A stretch of DNA of 49,217 nt from Flavobacteriaceae bacterium UBA980. Lineage in GTDB: Bacteria; Bacteroidota; Bacteroidia; Flavobacteriales; Flavobacteriaceae. The notes beneath the pieces are model-generated. The model saw only the letters and a list, made by a program, of their open reading frames with translations, did no database searches and was not told where the DNA came from. Shown one piece after another: positions 43,343 to 49,217 of the stretch (within the stretch, counting starts at the first letter, position 1; each line of letters begins with the position of its first letter). The stretch lies in contig DBBQ01000007.1 in the NCBI GenBank assembly GCA_002292265.1, positions 1-49,217 of the forward strand. The letters are read 5' to 3'. Both the position numbers and the translations under genes were made by a program.

Positions 43343-44172
43343 CTTTGGTGTTGGGCGTACTCGCCTAAGATTTTAAATTTCGAAGCCATAATGGCAATTA
43401 ACTTTCTCGCTTTGTCGTAATGACTAAAATCCTCAAAAGTAACATCTACAAAAAATGCGTATTTCCCTGGGGTTTCAATTACGGGTAGCGATTGGATTTT
43501 GGTCAAATTCAGCTGGCAATCACTCATCACATTCAGCACAGCGGCTAAACTCCCCCGCTGGTGATCTAATGTAAATTTTAGTGCGGCTTTGTTGATCTGT
43601 GTTTCGGGTACCAAATCACCCTTTTTCTGGACAATCACAAAACGAGTTACGTTGTTTTTAATGGTTTGAATGGAGGATGCAAAGACAGTCAACTGGTACA
43701 GGTCGGCAGCCTCCTGACTGGCAATGGCACCAATACCTTTGATTTGATTTTTAGAAATCCTTTGGGCTTCCTCTGCTGTATCTTCAGCTTCTACCAAACG
43801 AATGTGGGGATGCTGCAGAAAAAAGTTTTTACATTGTAATAACGCCATGGGGTGCGAATGAACTTCTTTAATGTCTGAAAGAGTCTGCCCAGGCAGCGCC
43901 ATAAAATTGTGATGGATGCTCAAACCGTATTCCCCCACAATTTTCAAGTCATTTTGATCGATCAAAGCGTAGTTCGGAATAATCGAACCCGCGATTGAAT
44001 TTTCAATAGCCATCACGGCCTGATCCGCAGTATTCGCCACTAGTGAAGCTACAGTTGCATCAAAGGTATCACAGGGAACTAGTGACAACGCATTCCCAAA
44101 GCACTGCTGGGCGACGATGTGATGGAAAGATCCTTGCTTTCCCTGTATAGCTACTTCCGTTTTTTCTTTCAT
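43339..44172 (-). CDS. pheA: Prephenate dehydratase
   Basis: A 277-residue enzyme converting prephenate to phenylpyruvate, first structural gene of the aromatic operon. The N-terminal catalytic domain has VAIQGKQGSFHHIVAQQCF, ENSIAGSI and the catalytic TRF at residues 176-178. An ACT domain follows (about 197-272) with RGSLAAVLNVMS. The phenylalanine-binding ESRP motif of many PheA proteins reads QSLP here (227-230); I believe this is usual in Bacteroidetes, so feedback may differ. There is no N-terminal chorismate mutase, which instead sits on the DAHP synthase. The gene lies right behind an attenuator (44181-44249). Confidence 0.95.
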   Translation of the reverse strand: MKEKTEVAIQGKQGSFHHIVAQQCFGNALSLVPCDTFDATVASLVANTADQAVMAIENSIAGSIIPNYALIDQNDLKIVGEYGLSIHHNFMALPGQTLSDIKEVHSHPMALLQCKNFFLQHPHIRLVEAEDTAEEAQRISKNQIKGIGAIASQEAADLYQLTVFASSIQTIKNNVTRFVIVQKKGDLVPETQINKAALKFTLDHQRGSLAAVLNVMSDCQLNLTKIQSLPVIETPGKYAFFVDVTFEDFSHYDKARKLIAIMASKFKILGEYAQHQR

Positions 44173-44180
44173 TTTAAATC

Positions 44181-44213
44181 AAAAAAAAAGTCCCGATAAA
44201 CTCAGGACTTTTT
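44181..44213 (-). terminator. Attenuator terminator before pheA
   Basis: In the minus-strand transcript AAAAAGUCCUGA (44213-44202), loop GUUUA (44201-44197) and UCGGGACUUUUU (44196-44185) form a 12-bp stem with one G-U pair, followed by four more U (44184-44181). The pheA ATG is 8 bases beyond. A factor-independent terminator between promoter and first structural gene means transcription is meant to be stopped here conditionally. Confidence 0.9.
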
Positions 44214-44249
44214 AATTCTATATTGTAATTCCAATACTACAAAGTCCTG
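44203..44249 (-). promoter_or_regulatory. Antiterminator of the pheA leader
   Basis: CAGGACUUU (44249-44241), part of the last codons of the leader peptide, is perfectly complementary over 9 bases to AAAGUCCUG (44211-44203), which is most of the 5' arm of the terminator. The two structures exclude each other. Between the arms GUAUUG and CAAUAU can add a nested 6-bp hairpin. The leader stop codon UAG is just after the first arm, so a ribosome reaching it would cover that arm and allow the terminator to form. Confidence 0.85.
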
Positions 44250-44305
44250 TCTGCTTCCGTATAGAAGTAGTAAGAGTAGTTGTAGTTAAATAATGTGTTT
44301 TTCAT
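44237..44305 (-). CDS. Tyr/Phe leader peptide of the aromatic operon
   Basis: A 22-codon frame starting MKNTL about ten bases below the predicted transcription start. Codons 6-15 read FNYNYSYYFY: five Tyr and two Phe in ten codons. The rest reads TEADRTL and a TAG stop. Such density of end-product codons in a short frame between promoter and terminator is the mark of ribosome-mediated attenuation, as in the E. coli pheA and trp leaders. With little charged tRNA-Tyr or tRNA-Phe the ribosome stalls at codons 6-15. From codon 15 it leaves 11 bases before the antiterminator arm at 44249, so that arm is free to pair. The start codon has A-rich sequence before it, as usual here. The frame is too short to appear in standard gene calls. 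Confidence 0.88.
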   Translation of the reverse strand: MKNTLFNYNYSYYFYTEADRTL

Positions 44306-44321
44306 TTTGTTAAAATCTTGA

Positions 44322-44352
44322 CAAATGTACTATTGCTTTTTGCAAAAACAAA
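44322..44352 (-). promoter_or_regulatory. Promoter of the attenuated aromatic operon
   Basis: On the minus strand TTTG (44349-44352), a 19-base spacer and TACATTTG (44322-44329) are a full match to the Bacteroidetes promoter. Transcription should begin near 44316-44318, leaving a leader of about 145 bases before pheA that contains the leader peptide and both hairpins. Confidence 0.7.
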
Positions 44353-44402
44353 TTTTTAGGGATTTTTTTTAACTTGCACTATTCTCATAAAGTCCCAAAA
44401 TC

Positions 44403-44816
44403 ATGATTACACTCCGAAAAACAATCCCTGTCTCTTGCACAACACTTTGGTCTGCACTTACAGAGCTTGACCAAATGCAACAATGGTATTTTCAAGAGCT
44501 AAAAGAATTTAAAGCGAAAGTGGGGTTTGAAAATGCTTTTACTTTTGAATACAAAGGCAAAACATTTACTCATAAGTGGCGTGTGGTAGAAGTTGAACCT
44601 AGTCAAAAAATAGCGTATTACTGGCAGTATGAGGAATACGAGGGGGATTCCATCGTTTCTTTTCAAATGGAAAAGGTGCCAAACGGAAGTCACCTACATC
44701 TAGAAGCACGTATCCTAAGTCCGTTCCCTGAAATGGAGGAATTTAGTCAAAAAAGTATGGAGAAGGGCTGGTCTAGTTTGATTGAGGATCGCTTGATCCC
44801 TTTTTTGTTAAAATAA
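44403..44816 (+). CDS. SRPBCC (AHSA1/START-like) domain protein
   Basis: A 137-residue single-domain protein with the helix-grip fold of the SRPBCC family. TIPVSCTTLWSALTELDQMQQWYF is the usual first strand and helix, and VSFQMEKVPNGSHLHLEARIL and the long C-terminal helix (FSQKSMEKGWSSLIEDRLIPFLLK region) follow. Members of the AHSA1-like group bind hydrophobic ligands or partners; no specific role can be given. It is divergent from the aromatic operon, with the leader region between them. No clear TAnnTTTG is seen; TAACTTGC about 31 bases upstream is a weak candidate. Confidence 0.8.
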   Translation: MITLRKTIPVSCTTLWSALTELDQMQQWYFQELKEFKAKVGFENAFTFEYKGKTFTHKWRVVEVEPSQKIAYYWQYEEYEGDSIVSFQMEKVPNGSHLHLEARILSPFPEMEEFSQKSMEKGWSSLIEDRLIPFLLK

Positions 44817-44867
44817 ATTCTTTTCGAGCAAAACAACTATCTTACGGTATCATTTAAAATAACGCTA

Positions 44868-45995
44868 TTGATCATCCCGGGATTGATAACTTTGTGTACG
44901 GTACTTTTAATTCTTTTTCTTGAGGGTTTACAAAAGGCTTGGATCAAAAAAATCTTCAATTGGGTTCCTTCTATTTTATTTGCCTATCTGATTCCGGCAG
45001 GACTTTCCGCCCTTTTAAATCAAGATTATAGTGAAGCAACGATACATACCTACAGTAAAACAGTCTTGATCCCACTAGCTGTTTTGGCCGTTATGAGCAG
45101 TCTTTCTTTGGTTCAATTAAAAGCTGTGGGCTGGAAGCCCATCGCCGTTTTTGTGTCGGGGTCTTTTTGGATTGCTTTATTCCCCGTAGGTTTTCTTTTC
45201 CTATTTCAAAATACGTCCATGGTATCGGAGCTTTTTATCGATCAGGAAGTGTGGAAGGCCCTTCCTCCGGTTGTGGGGAGTTGGATCGGAGGAAGTACCA
45301 GTCAGTTGGTACTCAAGGAAGTAGTCGCCTGTTCCGAAGCGCTCTTTCTAACGGTTTTGGTTTTAGATAATATTTTGGTCAATTTGTGGACCATTGGAAT
45401 GTTTCAAAGCATTAAAAAAAGTGATTCTCTGAACCGTCTTCTCAGAATCAACGGCCTTTCTCCACCAGAACTCATAGAAGAAAGTCAGCAGAAAAAAACC
45501 GCTCCTGTTTTGAGTTTGCTTCTAGTACTGGGCCTTGTTTTTTGTGTTCATGTAACTATTAGCTCTTTTGTAGGTAAAATTGTAGTGTTGTCATTTATCG
45601 GTTTAGGGTTGGGATTTTTTATCAAAAGCTGGAACCGTGTTTTTATTCTCAAGCTAGGGAGTATTTTAATATTAATCGTCATGGCCGTTTTGGGATTAAA
45701 GCTCAAATTCAGTCTGATTCGATTTGACCCTGCTTTTATGAGTTTCTTGGTCGTTTGGTTGGTGAGTCACTTCATTTTCATTCTGGGTGTTGCCAAAGTC
45801 CTCAAGGTGAATGTAGCTTGGGTTCCCATCGCCAGCATGGCCAATGTGGGAGGAATCGCCACTGCCCCAGCGGTGACCGCCGCCTACAAAAAGGAATGGA
45901 TGCCCCATGCCATTATTCTTGCAGTATTGAGTATGGCCACAGGTACGTTTTGGGGTTTGCTGACCATCCAACTTTTTCGTTTCTTTATTCTCTAG
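44868..45995 (+). CDS. DUF819 family membrane protein, probable TTG start
   Basis: A 375-residue polytopic membrane protein of the DUF819 (YjcL-like) family with about ten to eleven helices in two repeated halves. PPVVGSWIGGSTSQLVLKEV and, near the end, PIASMANVGGIATAPAVTAAY are the paired motifs, each probably forming a re-entrant loop of a transporter. The substrate is unknown. No ATG is available near the beginning; TTG at 44868 (MIIPGLITLCTVLL) is the best start and the true one may differ by a few codons. The DMT transporter gene starts directly at the next base after its stop. Confidence 0.8.
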   Translation: MIIPGLITLCTVLLILFLEGLQKAWIKKIFNWVPSILFAYLIPAGLSALLNQDYSEATIHTYSKTVLIPLAVLAVMSSLSLVQLKAVGWKPIAVFVSGSFWIALFPVGFLFLFQNTSMVSELFIDQEVWKALPPVVGSWIGGSTSQLVLKEVVACSEALFLTVLVLDNILVNLWTIGMFQSIKKSDSLNRLLRINGLSPPELIEESQQKKTAPVLSLLLVLGLVFCVHVTISSFVGKIVVLSFIGLGLGFFIKSWNRVFILKLGSILILIVMAVLGLKLKFSLIRFDPAFMSFLVVWLVSHFIFILGVAKVLKVNVAWVPIASMANVGGIATAPAVTAAYKKEWMPHAIILAVLSMATGTFWGLLTIQLFRFFIL

Positions 45996-46877
45996 ATGAA
46001 GACCACAAAATCCAAAAATCCACACCTTTATTATGCGCTCTTGCTCAATTTAGGCATGCTCTTCATCAGCACCTCTGGGGTCTTGGGTCGCTACATCGCA
46101 CTTCCTCCTCCGGTTTCTATTTGGTTTCGCTCTTTAATTGCAATTGTGCTACTCCTACTTTATGCGCGTTATAAAAAGTTTCGTTTTCAGATCAACTGGA
46201 AAAAGCACGGGGCTGCGGTCTGGTGGAGTGGCTTTTTTATGGCGCTGCACTGGATCACCTATTTCTTTGCGTTGCAGTGGAGTAATGTTGCCATCGGGAT
46301 GCTGTCCCTGTTTACCTACCCCATTATCACGGTATTTCTAGAACCTTTTTTTATGCCAGTTCAACTTCAAAAAAGGCATTTGCTCTTAGGTATTCTTATT
46401 TTAGTAGGGATTTATTTTTTAGTCCCCGAATTTGATTTAAAAAATACGGCTACCCAAGGACTGCTTGTCGGTTTATTTTCTGCTCTGGCGTATTCCCTAA
46501 GAAACTTAATTCTAAAAAAACACAATGCCATGGGCAACGGCTCCATACAGATGATCTATCAACTTGGGGTAATTGTCCTCCTTTTACTTCCCGTACTTTG
46601 GATCTATCCCGAGGCAGACCTCAGCTCTCAATGGCCCTATCTACTTGTACTAGGGGCAGTTACAACCGCCTTAGGCCATACCCTTTTCCTCAGTAGTTTT
46701 AGCCATTTCAGTATCAGTACCGCCAGTATCCTAAGCAGTGTGCAGCCGCTATTCGGTGTACTGCTTGGCGCACTGTTTTTATCTGAAATTCCCGATCTAA
46801 AAAGCATCTTTGGAGGTCTTTTAATTTTGACCACCGTGGTCTTAGAAAGCCGGAGCGCACGGTCAAAAAAAATCTGA
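45996..46877 (+). CDS. EamA/DMT family transporter
   Basis: A 293-residue drug/metabolite transporter with ten predicted helices arranged as two EamA repeats. The first repeat contains LGMLFISTSGVLGRYIALPPPVSIWFRSL and the second GLLVGLFSALAYSLRNLILKK through SILSSVQPLFGVLLGALFLSE. Family members export amino acids, nucleotides or other metabolites; the substrate is not predictable here. Its ATG directly follows the DUF819 stop codon, so the two membrane proteins are one operon. Confidence 0.9.
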   Translation: MKTTKSKNPHLYYALLLNLGMLFISTSGVLGRYIALPPPVSIWFRSLIAIVLLLLYARYKKFRFQINWKKHGAAVWWSGFFMALHWITYFFALQWSNVAIGMLSLFTYPIITVFLEPFFMPVQLQKRHLLLGILILVGIYFLVPEFDLKNTATQGLLVGLFSALAYSLRNLILKKHNAMGNGSIQMIYQLGVIVLLLLPVLWIYPEADLSSQWPYLLVLGAVTTALGHTLFLSSFSHFSISTASILSSVQPLFGVLLGALFLSEIPDLKSIFGGLLILTTVVLESRSARSKKI

Positions 46878-46888
46878 GGAGAATGGCG

Positions 46889-46896
46889 TATCTTTA
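46889..46896 (+). promoter_or_regulatory. -7-like element upstream of gldA
   Basis: TATCTTTA (46889-46896), one mismatch from TAnnTTTG, lies 12 bases before the gldA ATG. No TTG is seen at the expected distance. The same octamer precedes the Sua5-type gene and a variant, TATCTTTG, precedes gpmI. Confidence 0.3.
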
Positions 46897-46908
46897 ACTA
46901 AAAATACC

Positions 46909-47802
46909 ATGAGTCTTGTCTTAGAAAATGTGGCCAAAAACTTTGGGGAGGTCCAGGCCCTAAAAGGGGTTTCTTTGACCTTAAAAAAAGGAGAAGTCGT
47001 GGGACTCTTGGGTCCTAACGGCGCTGGAAAATCTACCTTGATGAAAATCCTGACAGGCTACTACACCCAGTGGGAAGGCAAGGTGGATTTTTTTGAAAAA
47101 GACTTAAAAACCGAATTACGAGCCATTCAAAAACAAGTGGGGTACCTCACCGAAAACAACCCCCTTTATCCCGAAATGTATGTCAAGGAGTACCTGCAGT
47201 ATGTAGCAGATTTATACCGATTGAAAAATCCTCCAATAGATCAACTCATGGAACAAACGGGCCTCCTTGACCATCAAAAAAAGAAAATTCAAACCATTTC
47301 CAAAGGGTACAAACAACGTGTCGGTCTGGCTGCTGCCCTACTCCACGATCCCAAATTGGTGATCTTAGATGAACCTACTACAGGACTGGATCCCAATCAG
47401 TTGGTGGAAATTCGAAAACTCATTCGCAGTTTGGGAAAAGATAAAACCGTGCTGCTCTCCACCCACATTCTTCAGGAAGTGGATGCGCTTTGTGATCGGG
47501 TATTGATTATCCACAAAGGCGAAATTGTTTTGGACCAAGCCTTGGAGGTTCTGAGAAAAGACCAAAAACAAATCATCGAAGTCAGCTTTGACTACCGCGT
47601 GGAAACCGAAGCCCTAGCCCGTATTCCCAAAGTAGAAAAGGTGAAAAACACCCATGATTTTGACTACGAAATCCACATCAAAGGAAGCGAAGACCTCCGC
47701 CCTGTTGTCTTTGATTTTGCTCATGATAATGGTTTAAAAATTCTTAAACTACAGCTTAAAAATGAAAGTTTGGAGCAGTTGTTTAACAGTTTGACGAGTT
47801 AA
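46909..47802 (+). CDS. gldA: ABC transporter ATP-binding protein, GldA-like
   Basis: A 297-residue ABC ATPase: Walker A GPNGAGKS (35-42), Q-loop in VGYLTENNPLYPEMY, a degenerate signature SKGYKQRVGLAAAL, Walker B LVILDEPTTGLDP and the switch histidine in STHILQEVD. The phrase NPLYPEMYVKEYLQY after the Q-loop and the C-terminal extension of about 75 residues are the pattern of GldA, which with GldF and GldG forms an ABC transporter involved in gliding of Flavobacterium johnsoniae. GldF and GldG are not in the window, so the identity is probable, not certain. Its stop overlaps the fic stop by 4 bases. Confidence 0.82.
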   Translation: MSLVLENVAKNFGEVQALKGVSLTLKKGEVVGLLGPNGAGKSTLMKILTGYYTQWEGKVDFFEKDLKTELRAIQKQVGYLTENNPLYPEMYVKEYLQYVADLYRLKNPPIDQLMEQTGLLDHQKKKIQTISKGYKQRVGLAAALLHDPKLVILDEPTTGLDPNQLVEIRKLIRSLGKDKTVLLSTHILQEVDALCDRVLIIHKGEIVLDQALEVLRKDQKQIIEVSFDYRVETEALARIPKVEKVKNTHDFDYEIHIKGSEDLRPVVFDFAHDNGLKILKLQLKNESLEQLFNSLTS

Positions 47803-48599
47803 AAAACCAATGCAATGCCACTTTCTCCTTTTCCTTTTTTAAACGGACGATCCAGTTTTTTTATTTCAGATTTGAGGTGCTTTTCAAGTTGGCTGTACAT
47901 AAAAGTGCTAAACACTTTAGGGTTCTTTGTGGAACGGGTTTTTTCTAACGCGTTAAAATAGGCGGCTTTGTCTTCTAGGTGAACCACACTTAAAGGTTCT
48001 CCGTGAAAATGTTGTATGTAATTCATCAACAGCCGGGATGTCCTTCCGTTTCCGTCTGCCCAAGGATGAATACTAACTAACTGATAATGCGCTTCAAAAG
48101 CCAAGACATGCACTGCCTTAAAACCTTTGACCTGAGGAAGGGCAGTGGCTATATGGGAAACCAAATCATCAAGCAGTCGAGGGATTTTATCATAATTGGG
48201 AAATGAACTATTCCCAGCATGGACATTCAGCAATCTTAAATCGCCCTTTGAAGAATCAAAAGTCCCTAAAGCAGTATGGATCTCGCTTCCTGTATTTTTT
48301 AAAACCGCTGCAGCAATTTCCTTGAGATGGGCTAAGGTCAAAACCTCTTTTTGTTCTGCCCAACCTAAAATCTGTTCCATGGCATGATGGTGGTCAATCG
48401 CCATTAAGGTATGTTCCGCAGGCTTTCCTTTTGGTGTTAACCCCTCGCTGAGCAATACTTGAGTCTCCAATTCGGTTAAGGTTGACCCCTCGATGGCATT
48501 GGAATGATGGACCATCGCAATACGATTGAATTTGGCATAATCAATTCTACCTTGAGTTAAACTCAAGTAGCTGTCCCGTAATGACTCCATTGCTTCCAT
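47799..48599 (-). CDS. Fic domain protein, class II (self-inhibited)
   Basis: A 266-residue Fic protein. The catalytic motif HPWADGNGRT is at residues 178-187 (the histidine starts the transfer of AMP from ATP to a hydroxyl side chain), and an N-terminal inhibitory motif SNAIEG, matching (S/T)xxxE(G/N), is at 33-38. The presence of both in one chain places it in class II, where the inhibitory glutamate blocks ATP until relieved. No separate antitoxin gene is needed or seen. The target is unknown. ATGs at 48605, 48599 and 48590 are possible; a -7 box at 48607-48614 makes the first unlikely. Confidence 0.85.
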   Translation of the reverse strand: MEAMESLRDSYLSLTQGRIDYAKFNRIAMVHHSNAIEGSTLTELETQVLLSEGLTPKGKPAEHTLMAIDHHHAMEQILGWAEQKEVLTLAHLKEIAAAVLKNTGSEIHTALGTFDSSKGDLRLLNVHAGNSSFPNYDKIPRLLDDLVSHIATALPQVKGFKAVHVLAFEAHYQLVSIHPWADGNGRTSRLLMNYIQHFHGEPLSVVHLEDKAAYFNALEKTRSTKNPKVFSTFMYSQLEKHLKSEIKKLDRPFKKGKGESGIALVF

Positions 48600-48606
48600 C
48601 ACCAAA

Positions 48607-48614
48607 CAAAGTTA
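48607..48614 (-). promoter_or_regulatory. -7 element of the fic gene
   Basis: On the minus strand TAACTTTG (48607-48614) matches TAnnTTTG. It ends 7 bases before the ATG at 48599, so the transcript leader would be very short. No -33 TTG is seen. Confidence 0.4.
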
Positions 48615-48676
48615 TGTATTTCTAAAGACTGGGATAAATGTTTAATTTTTAATCCCTTCAATCAAGAAATTAAGAG

Positions 48677-49217
48677 TTAAAAAATCTCCTCCGCAATGGC
48701 TTTAATATTATCTGCTTTTCCCATGGAATAATAATGTAAAAAGGGAACCCCTGCGTCTTTGAGTTCTCTACTTTGTTGGATACACCATTCTACACCTACT
48801 TGTCGGACGGCTGCATTGTCTTTGCAGCGAATTACTTCTTTGATTAAGGCTTCGGGCAGGTCCACGTGAAAACGATGGGGAATCATATTCAGTTGTTTAA
48901 GAGTAGAAAGAGGTTTCAGTCCGGGGATAATGGGTACGTCTATCCCTTCGGCACGAGCCAACTCTACAAACTCAAAATACTTTTGATTGTCAAAAAACAT
49001 CTGTGTAACCACATAGTCGGCTCCCGCCTCAATTTTTTTCTTTAAAAAATGAAGGTCACTTGCCAGGCTGGGGGCTTCCATGTGTTTTTCGGGATAGCCC
49101 GACACCCCAATACAAAAATCTGTGGCGTGAGAATTCAGCAATTCTTCATCCAGATAAATTCCATTGTTTAAGGCGGTTACTTGTTCCACCAATTCATTGG
49201 CATAGCGGTGTCCGTCT
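48677..49217 (-). CDS. metF: Methylenetetrahydrofolate reductase, N-terminus cut by window edge
   Basis: The last 180 residues of a MetF-type TIM-barrel flavoprotein that reduces 5,10-methylene-THF to 5-methyl-THF for methionine synthesis. IGVSGYPEKHMEAP, KIEAGADYVVTQMFFDNQKYF and VPIIPGLKPLSTLKQL are typical, and WCIQQSRELKDAGVPFLHYY is the usual C-terminal strand and helix. The frame stays open to base 49217 (DGHRYANELVEQ), so about 135 N-terminal residues lie outside. The internal ATG at 49192 is not the start. It is followed after 71 bases by fic on the same strand. Confidence 0.95.
   Translation of the reverse strand, partial: DGHRYANELVEQVTALNNGIYLDEELLNSHATDFCIGVSGYPEKHMEAPSLASDLHFLKKKIEAGADYVVTQMFFDNQKYFEFVELARAEGIDVPIIPGLKPLSTLKQLNMIPHRFHVDLPEALIKEVIRCKDNAAVRQVGVEWCIQQSRELKDAGVPFLHYYSMGKADNIKAIAEEIF

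Noticed and set aside
45755..46174. 139-codon open frame across the DUF819/DMT junction
   Set aside because: It lies in another frame of two well-supported membrane protein genes and its translation (rich in H, C and S) has no domain character.
48606..48676. Hairpin between fic and metF as a metF terminator (GGGATTAAA/TTTATCCC)
   Set aside because: The stem needs a bulge and is not followed by a T-run on the minus strand.

Overview
The window is a contiguous piece of a Bacteroidota chromosome, almost certainly from the Flavobacteriaceae and probably marine. The evidence is: an AT-rich composition; start regions that are A-rich and lack Shine-Dalgarno sequences; many upstream copies of the Bacteroidetes -7 element TAnnTTTG, some with a TTG about 19-20 bases further up; a complete Na+-translocating NADH:quinone reductase; a type IX secretion Plug-domain protein; and a GldA-like gliding ABC ATPase. 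I see no rRNA, tRNA, insertion sequence, prophage, CRISPR array or genomic island. It is a dense housekeeping region with no gene-free stretch above about 230 bases.

Layout. 1-5.9 kb: yaaA (cut by the edge), rluD and a PASTA protein on the minus strand, then ddl-coaD, a Nudix hydrolase, pyrE and birA. 5.9-10.5 kb: rsfS-ftsH-LUD protein-cdsA-psd, running from translation and protein quality control into phosphatidylethanolamine synthesis. 10.4-17.3 kb: valS, a DUF1573 secreted protein, an aminotransferase-murB pair, and rsgA-dtd. 17.4-21.1 kb: gpmI, a thioredoxin-like lipoprotein, map and a methyltransferase, closely coupled. 21.1-31.5 kb: a small unnamed protein with apbE, a two-domain M16 peptidase, a strong terminator, and nqrABCDEF on the minus strand. 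ApbE is the enzyme expected to flavinylate NqrB and NqrC. 31.6-39.6 kb: T9SS Plug protein, apaG, pruA, an apparently frameshifted secreted protein, rsmG, a fatty acid desaturase, an aminotransferase and a Sua5-type enzyme. 39.6-44.4 kb: a DUF975 membrane protein and the aromatic operon pheA-aminotransferase-tyrA-DAHP synthase/chorismate mutase. 44.4-49.2 kb: an SRPBCC protein, a DUF819 membrane protein, an EamA transporter, gldA, a class II Fic protein and metF (cut by the edge).

The most interesting element is the leader of the aromatic operon (44181-44352, minus strand). A good Bacteroidetes promoter is followed at once by a 22-codon reading frame in which 7 of the 10 codons 6-15 are Tyr or Phe. 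Its last codons form one arm of a 9-bp antiterminator. The other arm is also the 5' half of a 12-bp terminator hairpin with a U-run just before pheA. This is a complete ribosome-mediated attenuator, with a mixed Tyr/Phe sensor that fits an operon making both amino acids. Other points worth a second look are the one-base frameshift at about 35330, an SGET motif where NqrB would be expected to carry SGAT, promoters that almost touch start codons, and a tiny reading frame coupled to cdsA.
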